64,000 nt of DNA from Gemmiger formicilis. Lineage in GTDB: Bacteria > Bacillota > Clostridia > Oscillospirales > Ruminococcaceae. Position numbers and translations under genes: made by a program. Positions within the stretch are counted from its first letter, which is position 1. Each line of letters begins with the position of its first letter. Under the pieces are notes generated by a model. The model did no database searches and was not told where the DNA came from. It was given only the letters and a program-made list of their open reading frames with translations. The stretch spans positions 1-64,000 of the forward strand of contig NZ_WQOH01000021.1 in NCBI RefSeq assembly GCF_018784445.1, read 5' to 3'. Positions 51,225 through 60,534 of this stretch are shown piece after piece.

Positions 51225-52637
51225 TTGCTGGAAAAAAACCAACGCTTTAAAAGCCTGCTGTTTGTGCTGCTGGATGCAGCGCTGTTGTTTGTGGGCTTTC
51301 TGCTTGCCAACTATATTCGTTTTAATTATGTCCGCTATTTTGAGCCCGGCGGTGCCGGCCCGGCCCTGGCCGTGGCGCAGGACCCCCGCAACATCATTGC
51401 CGGGCTGGCCACGTCGCTGGTGCTGGTGCTCATCTACTGGGTGGCGGGCATTTACAACAATGCGCGGCTGCACGGCCTGGCCGAGCGCTGCACCAAAATT
51501 GCCGTTATCAACGCAGCGGGCCTCTTGATTTTCATTGGTGCGCTGTATTTACTGCACTTGGACGACTACTCCCGCATTGTGCTGGCGCTGTTCTACATTC
51601 TCTCCACCGCCGCCGTCGTGTTTGAGCGGATGGTCCTGCGCTGGGTCGACCGTGCCCGCCGCCGCAAGGGGCTGGGCCTGCGCCACATTCTGCTGGTGGG
51701 CGGCGGCAAATCCGCCGCACTCTATCTGCGTGCGCTGGAGCATAACCCCTACTACGGCTTCGTCGTGGACGGCTATCTTGCCAAAGTGGAAGAGCCCGGC
51801 CTGGGCGTAAAGTTCCTGGGCGGGTATGACAACCTGGCCGCCAAGCTGGACGAAATCGCCGTGGATGAGGTCGTCGTGGCGCTGGAAGCCGACGAAATCG
51901 AATTATTGCCCCATGTTTTTGCCGCCTGCGACAAAAACGGCGTGCGCATTACGATGGTGCCGTTTTACAGCGACTACCTCCCCGCACGGCCGACCATCGA
52001 TGTGCTGGACGAGTGCAAACTCATCAACGTGCGGCAGACGCCCTTTGACAACCTGCTCAACGCCGCCGTCAAGCGTGGGCTGGATATCCTCGGCAGCCTG
52101 ATTCTGATTATCTTGACCAGCCCCATCATGCTAGTCACGGCCATCGGCGTCAAGCTGTCCAGCCCCGGGCCGATCATCTTTAAACAGGAGCGTATTGGTC
52201 TGAACAAAAAGCCCTTCATGATGTACAAGTTCCGCTCCATGCGGGTCAATGTGCAGCAGGAGACAGGCTGGTCCACCGACTACGACCCCCGCAAGACCCA
52301 CTTCGGCAGCTTTATCCGCAAGTTCAGCCTCGACGAGCTGCCCCAATTCTTCAATGTGCTGAAAGGGGATATGTCCCTCGTCGGCCCGCGGCCAGAGGTG
52401 CCCTTCCACGTCGAGCACTTCAAAGAGGAAATCCCGCGCTATCTCGTGCGCCAGCAGGTACGCCCCGGCTGCACGGGCTGGGCACAGGTTCACGGTCTGC
52501 GCGGCGACACCGACATTGCCGAGCGCATCCGCTACGATATCTGGTACATCGAAAACTGGACCGTGGCGCTGGATATCAAGATCATCTTCCGCACGGTGTT
52601 CGGCGGCAAGATGGTCAACGACGAAAAATTGCAGTAA
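51225..52637 (+). CDS. Polyprenyl glycosylphosphotransferase (initiating sugar-phosphate transferase)
   Basis: A 470-residue enzyme of the WbaP/CpsE type that loads the first sugar phosphate onto undecaprenyl phosphate. Four N-terminal membrane helices (about 10-130), a Rossmann-like middle ([17 protein letters not shown]), then the catalytic bacterial sugar transferase domain: [20 protein letters not shown] (about 285), [22 protein letters not shown] (about 323), [24 protein letters not shown] (about 366). The start is TTG, placed 8 bases after GGAGG. First gene of a six-gene glycan operon. Confidence 0.93.
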   Translation: MLEKNQRFKSLLFVLLDAALLFVGFLLANYIRFNYVRYFEPGGAGPALAVAQDPRNIIAGLATSLVLVLIYWVAGIYNNARLHGLAERCTKIAVINAAGLLIFIGALYLLHLDDYSRIVLALFYILSTAAVVFERMVLRWVDRARRRKGLGLRHILLVGGGKSAALYLRALEHNPYYGFVVDGYLAKVEEPGLGVKFLGGYDNLAAKLDEIAVDEVVVALEADEIELLPHVFAACDKNGVRITMVPFYSDYLPARPTIDVLDECKLINVRQTPFDNLLNAAVKRGLDILGSLILIILTSPIMLVTAIGVKLSSPGPIIFKQERIGLNKKPFMMYKFRSMRVNVQQETGWSTDYDPRKTHFGSFIRKFSLDELPQFFNVLKGDMSLVGPRPEVPFHVEHFKEEIPRYLVRQQVRPGCTGWAQVHGLRGDTDIAERIRYDIWYIENWTVALDIKIIFRTVFGGKMVNDEKLQ

Positions 52638-52670
52638 CGCGCCCCGCGTTACCGAACAGGAGTGTCCGTC

Positions 52671-53825
52671 ATGAGCAAAAAGGAACCGAAAGTTGCCATC
52701 GTCCACGACTGGCTCGTCGGCTATGCCGGCGGCGACCGCGTTGTGGACGCTATGAAGCACGTTTTCCCCAATGCTGTCATCTACACCCTTGTGTACGACC
52801 CCAACAACATGCCCGAATGGTTCAAGAGCTACGATATCCGCACCAGCTGGTTCCAGAAGGTGCCGTTTTCCAACAAGCTCTACAAGGCCATGCTGCCATT
52901 GATGCCCGCCGCGTTTGAGGCGTTCGATCTGACCGAGTACGACCTTGTGCTGTCGTCCTGCTCGTCCTGCTCCAAGGGTGTTATCACCCGGCCGGATGCC
53001 GTGCATATCTGCTACTGCCATACGCCCATCCGCTATGTGTGGGATTTTTACTACACCTACCGCGCCAATGCCAACTGGCTTGCCCGCCTCGTCATGCCGG
53101 GGCAGATGCACAAGATGCGCGTCTGGGACAAGTGCGCCGCCGACCGCGTGGATTATTTTATCGCCAACTCGCATTATATCTCGCAGCGCATCAAAAAATA
53201 TTACCGGCGTGACAGTGACGTGATCTACCCCGGCTGCCACATCAACGAAGCACCTTTTGTCGAAAAAGAGGATTTCTACCTCACCGTGGGCCGCCTGACC
53301 TGGTACAAGCGCGTTGATCTGGCCGTGCAGGCCTGCACGAAGCTGGGCAAGCGCCTCGTCGTCATCGGCGGCGGGGGAGAACTGGATAAGCTCAAGGCCA
53401 TGGCCGGGCCGACCGTGGAATTTCTGGGCGGCGGCCTTTCCGACGAGGAAGTGCGCAGCTACTACCTGCGGGCCAAGGCGTTCCTTTTCCCGGGTGAAGA
53501 GGACTTCGGCATCACGCCGGTGGAAGCCCAGAGCGCGGGTACGCCGGTGCTGGCCTATGGCCGCGGCGGCGCGTGCGAGAGCGTTGTGCCCGGCAAGACC
53601 GGCTACTGGTTCAAAGAGCAGACCGTCGAAAGCCTGGCCGACTGCATCGAGCGGTTTGAGCGCGACGGCGTTGCCTATTCTAAAGAAGAAATTCGCGAGC
53701 ACAGCCGCAGTTTCAGCGAGGAACGCTTTGAGCGCGAGCTGAAAGAATACTGCGAGCGCCGCATGGCCGACTGGCAGCAGGAATTGCTCGACTGCTCCCA
53801 CTGGGAGAAGGAGGAACTGGATTGA
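52671..53825 (+). CDS. Glycosyltransferase family 4
   Basis: A 384-residue GT-B enzyme. N-terminal half: VAIVHDWLVGYAGGDRVVDAMKHVFP and YCHTPIRYVWDFYY; C-terminal half: FYLTVGRLTWYKRVDLAVQA and the donor site FLFPGEEDFGITPVEAQSAGTPVLAYGRGGACESV (about 270-304, with the E(x)7E pair). The start at 52671 lies 8 bases after AGGAG. It probably adds a mannose-type or similar sugar to the lipid-linked glycan; donor unknown. Overlaps the next gene by 4 bases. Confidence 0.92.
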   Translation: MSKKEPKVAIVHDWLVGYAGGDRVVDAMKHVFPNAVIYTLVYDPNNMPEWFKSYDIRTSWFQKVPFSNKLYKAMLPLMPAAFEAFDLTEYDLVLSSCSSCSKGVITRPDAVHICYCHTPIRYVWDFYYTYRANANWLARLVMPGQMHKMRVWDKCAADRVDYFIANSHYISQRIKKYYRRDSDVIYPGCHINEAPFVEKEDFYLTVGRLTWYKRVDLAVQACTKLGKRLVVIGGGGELDKLKAMAGPTVEFLGGGLSDEEVRSYYLRAKAFLFPGEEDFGITPVEAQSAGTPVLAYGRGGACESVVPGKTGYWFKEQTVESLADCIERFERDGVAYSKEEIREHSRSFSEERFERELKEYCERRMADWQQELLDCSHWEKEELD

Positions 53826-54874
53826 ACCCCATCGTCATCAACGGCACGGTACTGTGTGATAATATCACCGGCATCCCGCGCTATGTCTATGAGACCGTCG
53901 TCCGGCTGGATAAACTCATTGAGGGCACCGGCCTGGATGTGCGGATTGCCTACCGCGACGACGGCCGCCCCATTCACCTGCCGGAGCTGAAAAACATCCA
54001 GCTGGTGCCGCTGAAAGCGGTCAAATATTTTTACAATTTGGCTGTGCTGCCCGCCTACCTGCGCCGCACCCATGCGTTTTATGTAGGCCTGGCCAGCGAT
54101 ATGCTGCTGACCAAGCGCAGCGTCACCGTGCTGCACGATATCCGCCCGCTGGTCATGGACACCGACAAGGGCTTTTTCCGCTTCAAGTTCTGGGTACACT
54201 GTCTGTCCACGAAGTGGTTTGCCCAGCGGGTGTTCACAGTCAGCGACAACCAGCGCCACCTCATCAGTGAAAAGCTCGGCATCCCGCTGGATAAAATCGG
54301 CATCACCTACAACGGCTGGGAGCATATGAAGGGCGTGACCCCCGACGAGAGCATTTTTGAAAAGATGCCCGGCGTCCAGAAAGGGGAGTACTACTACGCT
54401 CTCGGCAGCCTTGCCAAGCACAAGAATTTCAAATGGATCCGCGAGGTCGCCCGCCGCAACCCTGACAAGACGTTTGTGGTGGCAGGCGGCAAGGACCTTC
54501 GGGCCTTCGGCGATGATAACGAAGCCAAGGACACACACAACGTATTCTACCCGGGCTATGTCTCGGACGCCGAGAACGCCGCGCTGATGCAGCACTGCAA
54601 GCTATTTTTGCACCCGGCCGTGTTTGAAGGCTTCGGCATCCCGCCGCTGGAGGCGCTGGCCTTGGGCGCGCCCATTGCACTTGCAAACGCCACCTGCCTG
54701 CCGGAACTGTACGGCGATACAGCGCGGTATTTCGACCCCTATGACTATGATGTAGACCTGGACGCGCTGGCCGCCCAGCCCGTAGCCGCGCCCGATGCGG
54801 TCCTGCAGAAATACAGCTGGGACAAAACCGCTGATTTCTGGCTGCATGAGATTGAAAAGTACGCGAAGGAGTAA
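53822..54874 (+). CDS. Glycosyltransferase family 4 (second)
   Basis: A 350-residue GT-B enzyme of the GT4 group: N-terminal NGTVLCDNITGIPRYVYETV, VTVLHDIRPLVM, and the donor half YYALGSLAKHKNFKWIREVA, LFLHPAVFEGFGIPPLEALALGAPIALANATCLPEL (about 260-295). The start is TTG within the TTGA overlap with the stop of the gene before, with GGAGG upstream, so expression is coupled. Confidence 0.9.
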   Translation: MNPIVINGTVLCDNITGIPRYVYETVVRLDKLIEGTGLDVRIAYRDDGRPIHLPELKNIQLVPLKAVKYFYNLAVLPAYLRRTHAFYVGLASDMLLTKRSVTVLHDIRPLVMDTDKGFFRFKFWVHCLSTKWFAQRVFTVSDNQRHLISEKLGIPLDKIGITYNGWEHMKGVTPDESIFEKMPGVQKGEYYYALGSLAKHKNFKWIREVARRNPDKTFVVAGGKDLRAFGDDNEAKDTHNVFYPGYVSDAENAALMQHCKLFLHPAVFEGFGIPPLEALALGAPIALANATCLPELYGDTARYFDPYDYDVDLDALAAQPVAAPDAVLQKYSWDKTADFWLHEIEKYAKE

Positions 54875-54895
54875 GACTGCACCGCCCGCACGGTA

Positions 54896-55042
54896 AAGCC
54901 CCCCTCAGGCTTCGCAAGCTCGGCCAGTTCTCCCGGAGGGGGGTGCCTTCTTGCGCGGGCCTTGCCCGCGTGAAAGCCTCCCCTTCCAGGGGAGGTGGTC
55001 GAGCGAAGCGATGACCGGAAGGGCTTTTGCCGCTTTTCCCGC
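54896..55042. repeat. Intergenic repeat of the GATGAGG/GGGGGAAGCC type
   Basis: GCCCCCCTCAGGCTTCGC, CTCCCGGAGGGGGG, then CCTCCCCTTCCAGGGGAGG with TGGTCGAGCGAAGCGATGACC form several nested palindromes between two genes of the glycan operon. No gene here. Confidence 0.5.
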
Positions 55043-55073
55043 GTCCCCGTGCTCATTTTAGAGGAACCCCCAT

Positions 55074-56333
55074 ATGAACAAATCTATTTTGCCCCCACGT
55101 AAGTTTGGCCTGGCGGCGTTCTGGCTTATCGGCTGGGCCGCAATCGGGTATCTGCTGTTGATCGTTGCGTTCAGCCTGCCGACCGCGCGGATGCGCAGTC
55201 ACCTGGAAAGCACCCCAGGCACCTTTTCCAACGGCTCCGTTGTGCTCGTAAAGGACGATACATCAACACATCTCGATTACCTGACAGAAGCCACAATTCT
55301 GTCTGAGGCCATCTATGACGGAGACGAGTCTGCTTTCACCAAGGCTGCCGCTATTTATTCAATTATTCCTCCGTCAGATGAGACACTGAACTGGTCTTAC
55401 GCCAAGCTCACCGCCGCTCTCTCCTCCAATCGTGATGCTGCTTACGGCGCGTATGCCCGCTACTGGCAGGGGCAAAACGCCATCCTGCGCCCGCTTCTGC
55501 TGCTGTTTGATTACAAGGACATTTTGCGGCTGAATATGCTCGTTCAGCTCGGCCTTATGTTGTGGATTGCGTATCTTCTGCCGCGGCGGCAGCTCGGGTA
55601 TCTGCTGCTCCCGTTCGTAATTTTGTTTGGTGCGCTGACGCCCGCAGCCACAAGCCTTTGCCTGCAATATACGCCCTGTTTCCTGATTATGGCGGGCGGT
55701 TGCGCTTTTCTGCTGTGTTATCCCGACGCCGTTAAAAAGCATCCTTGGCTGTTTTTCCTGTCGCTCGGCATGGCGACAAGCTATTTTGATTTTCTGACGT
55801 ACCCTCTTGTCACGCTTGGCATACCGCTGGTGTTGTATTTGAATCTGGAAAATACCTCTTGGAAACAGCGTTTGCATCAAATCATCCGTCTCTGCCTGTG
55901 GTGGGGTGTCGGCTATGTCGGCTTCTGGGCTGAAAAGTGGCTGTTGGGTTCCCTTGTTCTGCGGGAGAATCTTTTCCTTGAAGCGCGGGACAGCATCCTG
56001 CTGCGCGCTTCGCATGAGACAGTGGGGCAGGCCATTACCTACACTGCCACGCTGAAAAACAACCTTCAGCCCTATGCACTGCGCACATGGATTCTCTTGT
56101 GGGTGTTGCTGGCGGTGGGCTCGCTTTTGCTGGCATTGCACCGCCGTGTGCTGTCCGTGCGGCGGCTCACGGCCCTTGCGCCGCTTATTTTAGTTGCCTG
56201 TATGCCGTTTGTGTGGTATTATTTTACGCAGAACCACTCGTATATCCATTTTGGTTTTACCCATCGTGAGTTAGCCATCACGTTCTTCGCCCTCAGCTGC
56301 TTTTTTGTCCGGCTTTGCTGCCGGGATGAATAA
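55074..56333 (+). CDS. Polytopic membrane protein, possibly GT-C glycosyltransferase
   Basis: A 419-residue membrane protein with about ten hydrophobic segments and a large first external loop (about 38-140). I recognise no certain family; the loop-plus-helices order and the late FTQNHSYIHFGFTHRELAI segment recall GT-C or GtrII-like glycan proteins. Its codon use is visibly richer in A/T than the genes around it, which may point to separate acquisition. It lies between two glycosyltransferase genes and an 800-residue membrane protein in one operon. Confidence 0.6.
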   Translation: MNKSILPPRKFGLAAFWLIGWAAIGYLLLIVAFSLPTARMRSHLESTPGTFSNGSVVLVKDDTSTHLDYLTEATILSEAIYDGDESAFTKAAAIYSIIPPSDETLNWSYAKLTAALSSNRDAAYGAYARYWQGQNAILRPLLLLFDYKDILRLNMLVQLGLMLWIAYLLPRRQLGYLLLPFVILFGALTPAATSLCLQYTPCFLIMAGGCAFLLCYPDAVKKHPWLFFLSLGMATSYFDFLTYPLVTLGIPLVLYLNLENTSWKQRLHQIIRLCLWWGVGYVGFWAEKWLLGSLVLRENLFLEARDSILLRASHETVGQAITYTATLKNNLQPYALRTWILLWVLLAVGSLLLALHRRVLSVRRLTALAPLILVACMPFVWYYFTQNHSYIHFGFTHRELAITFFALSCFFVRLCCRDE

Positions 56334-56369
56334 CCACGGTTCTATTTGTAAGGGAGGTTTCCACCGCCC

Positions 56370-58772
56370 ATGTACCTTATTATAGCGCTTGTTCTTACCG
56401 CGCTCCTCTCTGCTTTCTTTGGACTTCTGCCCGGCAAAATCCAGCGACGCAGCGTTGCAAAGCAGGACATCGTCTGGGCCGTCGGCCTATGGTTGGCCAC
56501 CTGGCTGTTCGCGGTCTTTGCCTACCACCGCCCCGGGCTGACCATCGGCTTCAATGCGTTCCGTCTCGTGGCCGTCACAGCGCTGAACAGCTGGACCGGT
56601 TTCGTCACCGCCGGGCTGCGCAGCTTTGGCCGCAAGGGGCTGAAAGCCGTTGTTCCGCTGCTGCTCGTCACGGCGCTGGGGTTGGAAGTATTCGTCGGCA
56701 ACGTTGCCTACTTCAACACCCACAGCTATGAGCCGTTCCAGCTCGTTGACTACCTTGACGAGAACATCAACGTCGGGCGCGGGCTGGGCACGATTTCGCT
56801 GGACGAGGGCCGGACCTATCTGCGGTTTCTGAACATCGACCGCCCCATCTACAACCTGCGGTTTGACGGCCTCGTCAATGACGATACCGACCTGCTCCAC
56901 GCAGACAGCGCCGTCACCTTCACCATCGAGGGCACTGACGCGGCCAACACCCAGCTGACCCGCTTTGGCAGCTGGCAGGTCGGCCTGCAGGCCCCGCGCA
57001 CCCACACCATCAGCCTGGATCTGACCGGCAATGTCAGCATGATGACGCTGACCGCCGCCGGGTACAGCTCCACCTACGCGCAGTTTCCGGTGGCGCTGAC
57101 GTTCAGCGGCATCACGGCGAACGCCCCGCGGGCGCTGAATTTCTCTGTTCTGCGTTTTATCGCGGTATTTTTGGCGTTGCTGGCTGTCTATGGCCTGCGC
57201 CCGGCCAGCGGGTTATGGCACCGCCGCTGGCTGGCGGGCAATGTATGCGACCGCGCCGCAGCCGCCGTGCTGGGCCTGGTTCTGGCCGCCTTTGTGGTGG
57301 TCGTGCCCTTCTGGGAGCCGGGCAACACCGGCCTTGCTACAAAAGATTACAACACCGCGTTCTGGGACGGTAAGAGCACCATCAGCTTCGTCTACCAGCA
57401 GTACGGCGCACTGGCCCACAGCCTGCTGAATGGCCGCCTGGATCTGGAGGCCGACCCGCCCGCCGAGCTGCTGGCGTTGGAGAACCCCTACGACGCCGGG
57501 GCACGGGATGCGGCGCAGATCAACGATATCCACTGGGATCACGCCTTCTACAATGGGCGCTACTACGTCTATTTCGGCATTGTGCCGTGCCTGTTGTTCC
57601 AGCTGCCCTTTGAGGCGCTGACCGGCATCCAGAATCTGGCCTATGCGCCCTGCATGGTCGTTCTGGGGCTGCTGCTCCTCGCCGCCTGCTTCGGCGTGGT
57701 GGGGCAGGCCGTGCGGCGGTGGTTCCCGCAGACCTCCGCCGCCGCGTACCTGCTGGCCGTGGCCGCTGTGGTGCTGGGCAGCCAGCTGTATTACCTGCTG
57801 GTGCGTCCCTACATTTATGAGTACGCCATCCTCTGCGGTGCGGCGCTGCTGATGCTGGGGCTGTGGCTCTGGCTTTCCGCCGCCAGCACCCCTGTGGAAA
57901 AGCGCGGGGCCATTGCAACCAAGCTCGCCTTTGGCAGTCTGTTTGTAGCGCTGGTGGCTGGGTGCCGCCCTCAGATGGAGCTGTTCGCCTTTTTGGCTGT
58001 GCCCATCTTCTGGCAGCGGTACATTGGGCAAAAGCGGCTGTGCAGCCGCGCCGGGGCAGGGGAGACCGCCGCCTTTATCCTACCGGTGGTCGTGGTCGCC
58101 GCCGGGCTGATGTGGTACAACGCCGCGCGGTTCGGTTCGCCGCTTGACTTCGGTGCCAACTACAACCTGACCGGCAACGATATGACCCAGCGCGGCTTCA
58201 ATGCCGTGCGCATCGGGCCTGCCGTGTTTACCAGCCTGTTTGAGCTGCCCAGCTGGCAGGGCGTGTTTCCCTTCCTGCGGGAGACGGACGTCCAGACGAA
58301 CGCCGTCATCCGCACCATCAGCGAGAAATTCACCGGCAGTATGCTGGCCGCCACGCCCTACCTATGGGTGCTGGCGCTGCCGCTGCTGCCCGCGTTCCGC
58401 CGCTGTCTGCACCGCCGCCGCGCCGTGGCGGGCATTGTCTACGGCGGCATCGCCGCCATGGTCGTTATGACCGTTGTGGACTGCGAAATGGCCGGGGTGC
58501 TCTACCGCTATCTGATGGATTACAGCCCGGTGCTGCTCGTCGGGGCGGCGCTGTGCTGGTTCTGTGCCGAGGGCGCACTCAGCCGCCGCACCGCCGTGGG
58601 GGATGCCACCGCCGCTGCCGCACTGCCTGCGCTGCGCGTGGTCATGGCTGCCGCCGTGGCATACACCGCCGTTTACCGCTTCTGCACGCTGTTCGCCATG
58701 GAGCCGTGGCTGCAGGGGCTGAACCCTTCGCTCTATTACACTGTCAGCCGCCTTGTTCAATTCTGGATGTAA
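56370..58772 (+). CDS. Large polytopic membrane protein, GT-C-like
   Basis: An 800-residue protein: one short N-terminal membrane region, an extracytoplasmic part of about 130 residues (120-255, SLDEGRTYLRFLNIDRPIYNLRFDG), then about ten membrane helices. The loop after the second hydrophobic block (about 325-400: NPYDAGARDAAQINDIHWDHAFYNGRYYVYFG) carries the acidic residues expected near a GT-C active site. It may polymerise or decorate the lipid-linked glycan. Family not certain. Starts 36 bases after the gene before. Confidence 0.65.
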   Translation: MYLIIALVLTALLSAFFGLLPGKIQRRSVAKQDIVWAVGLWLATWLFAVFAYHRPGLTIGFNAFRLVAVTALNSWTGFVTAGLRSFGRKGLKAVVPLLLVTALGLEVFVGNVAYFNTHSYEPFQLVDYLDENINVGRGLGTISLDEGRTYLRFLNIDRPIYNLRFDGLVNDDTDLLHADSAVTFTIEGTDAANTQLTRFGSWQVGLQAPRTHTISLDLTGNVSMMTLTAAGYSSTYAQFPVALTFSGITANAPRALNFSVLRFIAVFLALLAVYGLRPASGLWHRRWLAGNVCDRAAAAVLGLVLAAFVVVVPFWEPGNTGLATKDYNTAFWDGKSTISFVYQQYGALAHSLLNGRLDLEADPPAELLALENPYDAGARDAAQINDIHWDHAFYNGRYYVYFGIVPCLLFQLPFEALTGIQNLAYAPCMVVLGLLLLAACFGVVGQAVRRWFPQTSAAAYLLAVAAVVLGSQLYYLLVRPYIYEYAILCGAALLMLGLWLWLSAASTPVEKRGAIATKLAFGSLFVALVAGCRPQMELFAFLAVPIFWQRYIGQKRLCSRAGAGETAAFILPVVVVAAGLMWYNAARFGSPLDFGANYNLTGNDMTQRGFNAVRIGPAVFTSLFELPSWQGVFPFLRETDVQTNAVIRTISEKFTGSMLAATPYLWVLALPLLPAFRRCLHRRRAVAGIVYGGIAAMVVMTVVDCEMAGVLYRYLMDYSPVLLVGAALCWFCAEGALSRRTAVGDATAAAALPALRVVMAAAVAYTAVYRFCTLFAMEPWLQGLNPSLYYTVSRLVQFWM

Positions 58773-58790
58773 ATTTCCCGGAGGAGTATT

Positions 58791-59729
58791 ATGGATAAAA
58801 TCGCCGTACTGATCCCTTGCTACAATGAGTCCAAGACCGTCGAGAAGGTCGTGACGGATTTCCGCCGCGTACTGCCCGATGCCACCGTCTATGTCTATGA
58901 CAACAACTCCACCGATGGCACCGCCGAGCTGGCTGCCAGGGCCGGGGCCGTTGTTCGCCACGAGTACCAGCAGGGCAAGGGGAATGTCATGCGCCGCATG
59001 TTCCGAGAAATCGACGCGGAAGCGTATATTCTCGTTGACGGCGACGACACCTATCCGGCCGAGGCCGCGCCCGAGATGGTCGCCGCCGTGACCGAGCGCC
59101 AGGCCGACATGGTCGTCGGCGACCGGCTTTCCAGCACTTACTACACCCAGAATAAGCGGCCGTTCCACAACTTTGGCAACGACCTGGTCCGCTTCTGCAC
59201 GAACCATCTGTTCGGAGGCAAGATCAAGGACATCATGACCGGCTACCGCGCATTCAGCTACCAGTTCGTCAAGACCTATCCGGTGCTGTCCCGCGGGTTT
59301 GAGATCGAAACGGAAATGACCATCCACGCCCTGCAGCGCAATATGCAGGTGGAGAATGTCGTCATCGACTACCGCGACCGCCCGGAAGGGTCGGAGAGCA
59401 AGCTGAACACCTACTCTGACGGCTTTAAAGTGCTGGGCACCATCGCACGGCTGTTCAAAAATTACCGTCCGTTCCTGTTCTTCGGCATTTTGGCGGCCAT
59501 TCTGGCGGTGTTCGGCATCGGCTTTATGGTGCCGGTGCTGGGCGAATATTTCCAGACCGGGCTTGTGCCGCGCTTCCCGACTTTGATCGTCTGCTGCTTT
59601 GTGCTGGTGGCGGCGCTGCTGTTGTTTATCTCGGGCATTATCCTGTCCAGCCAGCTCGCCAAAGACGCGCGGGATTTTGAGTTCCAGCTGCAAACCGTGC
59701 ACCAGTGGGAGAATAAAAACAAATCATAA
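58791..59729 (+). CDS. Glycosyltransferase family 2, polyprenyl-phosphate sugar synthase-like
   Basis: A 312-residue GT2 protein: catalytic domain with IAVLIPCYNESKTVEKVV (residues 4-21), YVYDNNSTDGTAEL, ILVDGDDTYPAEA (DxD about 82) and the acceptor region DIMTGYRAFSYQFVKTYP; then two C-terminal membrane helices (about 225-285). This build matches DPM1/ArnC/GtrB enzymes that make polyprenyl-phosphate sugars used by GT-C proteins, which fits the two membrane proteins just upstream. Last gene of the operon. Confidence 0.9.
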   Translation: MDKIAVLIPCYNESKTVEKVVTDFRRVLPDATVYVYDNNSTDGTAELAARAGAVVRHEYQQGKGNVMRRMFREIDAEAYILVDGDDTYPAEAAPEMVAAVTERQADMVVGDRLSSTYYTQNKRPFHNFGNDLVRFCTNHLFGGKIKDIMTGYRAFSYQFVKTYPVLSRGFEIETEMTIHALQRNMQVENVVIDYRDRPEGSESKLNTYSDGFKVLGTIARLFKNYRPFLFFGILAAILAVFGIGFMVPVLGEYFQTGLVPRFPTLIVCCFVLVAALLLFISGIILSSQLAKDARDFEFQLQTVHQWENKNKS

Positions 59730-59744
59730 TTCCAAATCATCCCT

Positions 59745-59777
59745 GCCGCCCGCACCCCCTGCGGGCGGCTTGCTTTT
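59745..59777 (+). terminator. Glycan operon terminator
   Basis: GCCGCCCGCA with TGCGGGCGGC, 5-base loop, followed by TTGCTTTTT, 15 bases after the GT2 stop codon. Confidence 0.85.
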
Positions 59778-59798
59778 TGGGACGGATTGGGCTATAAT
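59770..59798 (+). promoter_or_regulatory. rpe / rnf-like operon promoter
   Basis: TTGCTT (59770-59775), 17 bases, TATAAT (59793-59798). The -35 overlaps the T-run of the terminator upstream, a compact arrangement also seen before pheA. Confidence 0.55.
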
Positions 59799-59865
59799 AT
59801 TTTTATATGTGCATACTGCACATACTGCTATATAAGAGGGACTACACAAAGGGAGTATATAGAGT

Positions 59866-60519
59866 ATGACAAAAGTTGCCGCATCGATCCTGTCGGCTGA
59901 CCTGGCCAACCTGCAAAGCGACTGCACCCGCCTGTTGGACGCAGGCGCGGACCTGATGCACTTTGACGTGATGGACGGCCATTTTGTACCCAACATCAGC
60001 TACGGCGCGCCGGTGCTGAAATGCCTGCACGCCGCTTTGCCTGAAGTTTATTACGACGTCCACCTGATGATCAGCGAGCCCGCACGCTACGCCCCGGACT
60101 TCGCCAAGGCAGGTGCAAATCTCATCACTTTCCACCTCGAGGCTGTACCCGACGCGGTTGGAGAGACCATTGACGCCATCCGCGCCACCGGCTGCCAGGT
60201 GGGCATCAGCATCCGCCCCGGCACCCCGGTCGAGGCCGTTTACCCCTATCTCGACGCCGTGGATCTCGTGCTGGTCATGAGCGTGGAACCTGGCTTCGGC
60301 GGGCAGAAATTCATTCCTGCCACACCGGAGCGTATTGCCGCTGTCCGCACCGAATGTGACCGCCGCGGTCTTTCCACTTTGATTGAGGTGGACGGCGGCG
60401 TCAACGTTGAGACCGGCCCCCTGTGCAGTGAAGCCGGGGCCGACTGGCTCGTGGCCGGCAGCTCGCTTTTCAACGCCGCCGACCCCGCCGCTGTAGCGCG
60501 CGCACTGCACAGCAAGTAA
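59866..60519 (+). CDS. rpe: Ribulose-phosphate 3-epimerase
   Basis: A 217-residue TIM barrel converting ribulose 5-phosphate to xylulose 5-phosphate. All signatures are there: AASILSADLANL (residues 5-16), MHFDVMDGHFVPNISYG (about 33-49), VHLMI, VMSVEPGFGGQKF (about 140), EVDGGVN and VAGSSLF. It is 15 bases upstream of the RnfD-like gene and probably shares its transcript; no metabolic reason for that link is evident. Confidence 0.97.
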   Translation: MTKVAASILSADLANLQSDCTRLLDAGADLMHFDVMDGHFVPNISYGAPVLKCLHAALPEVYYDVHLMISEPARYAPDFAKAGANLITFHLEAVPDAVGETIDAIRATGCQVGISIRPGTPVEAVYPYLDAVDLVLVMSVEPGFGGQKFIPATPERIAAVRTECDRRGLSTLIEVDGGVNVETGPLCSEAGADWLVAGSSLFNAADPAAVARALHSK

Positions 60520-60534
60520 AGGAGCTTTTACCCC

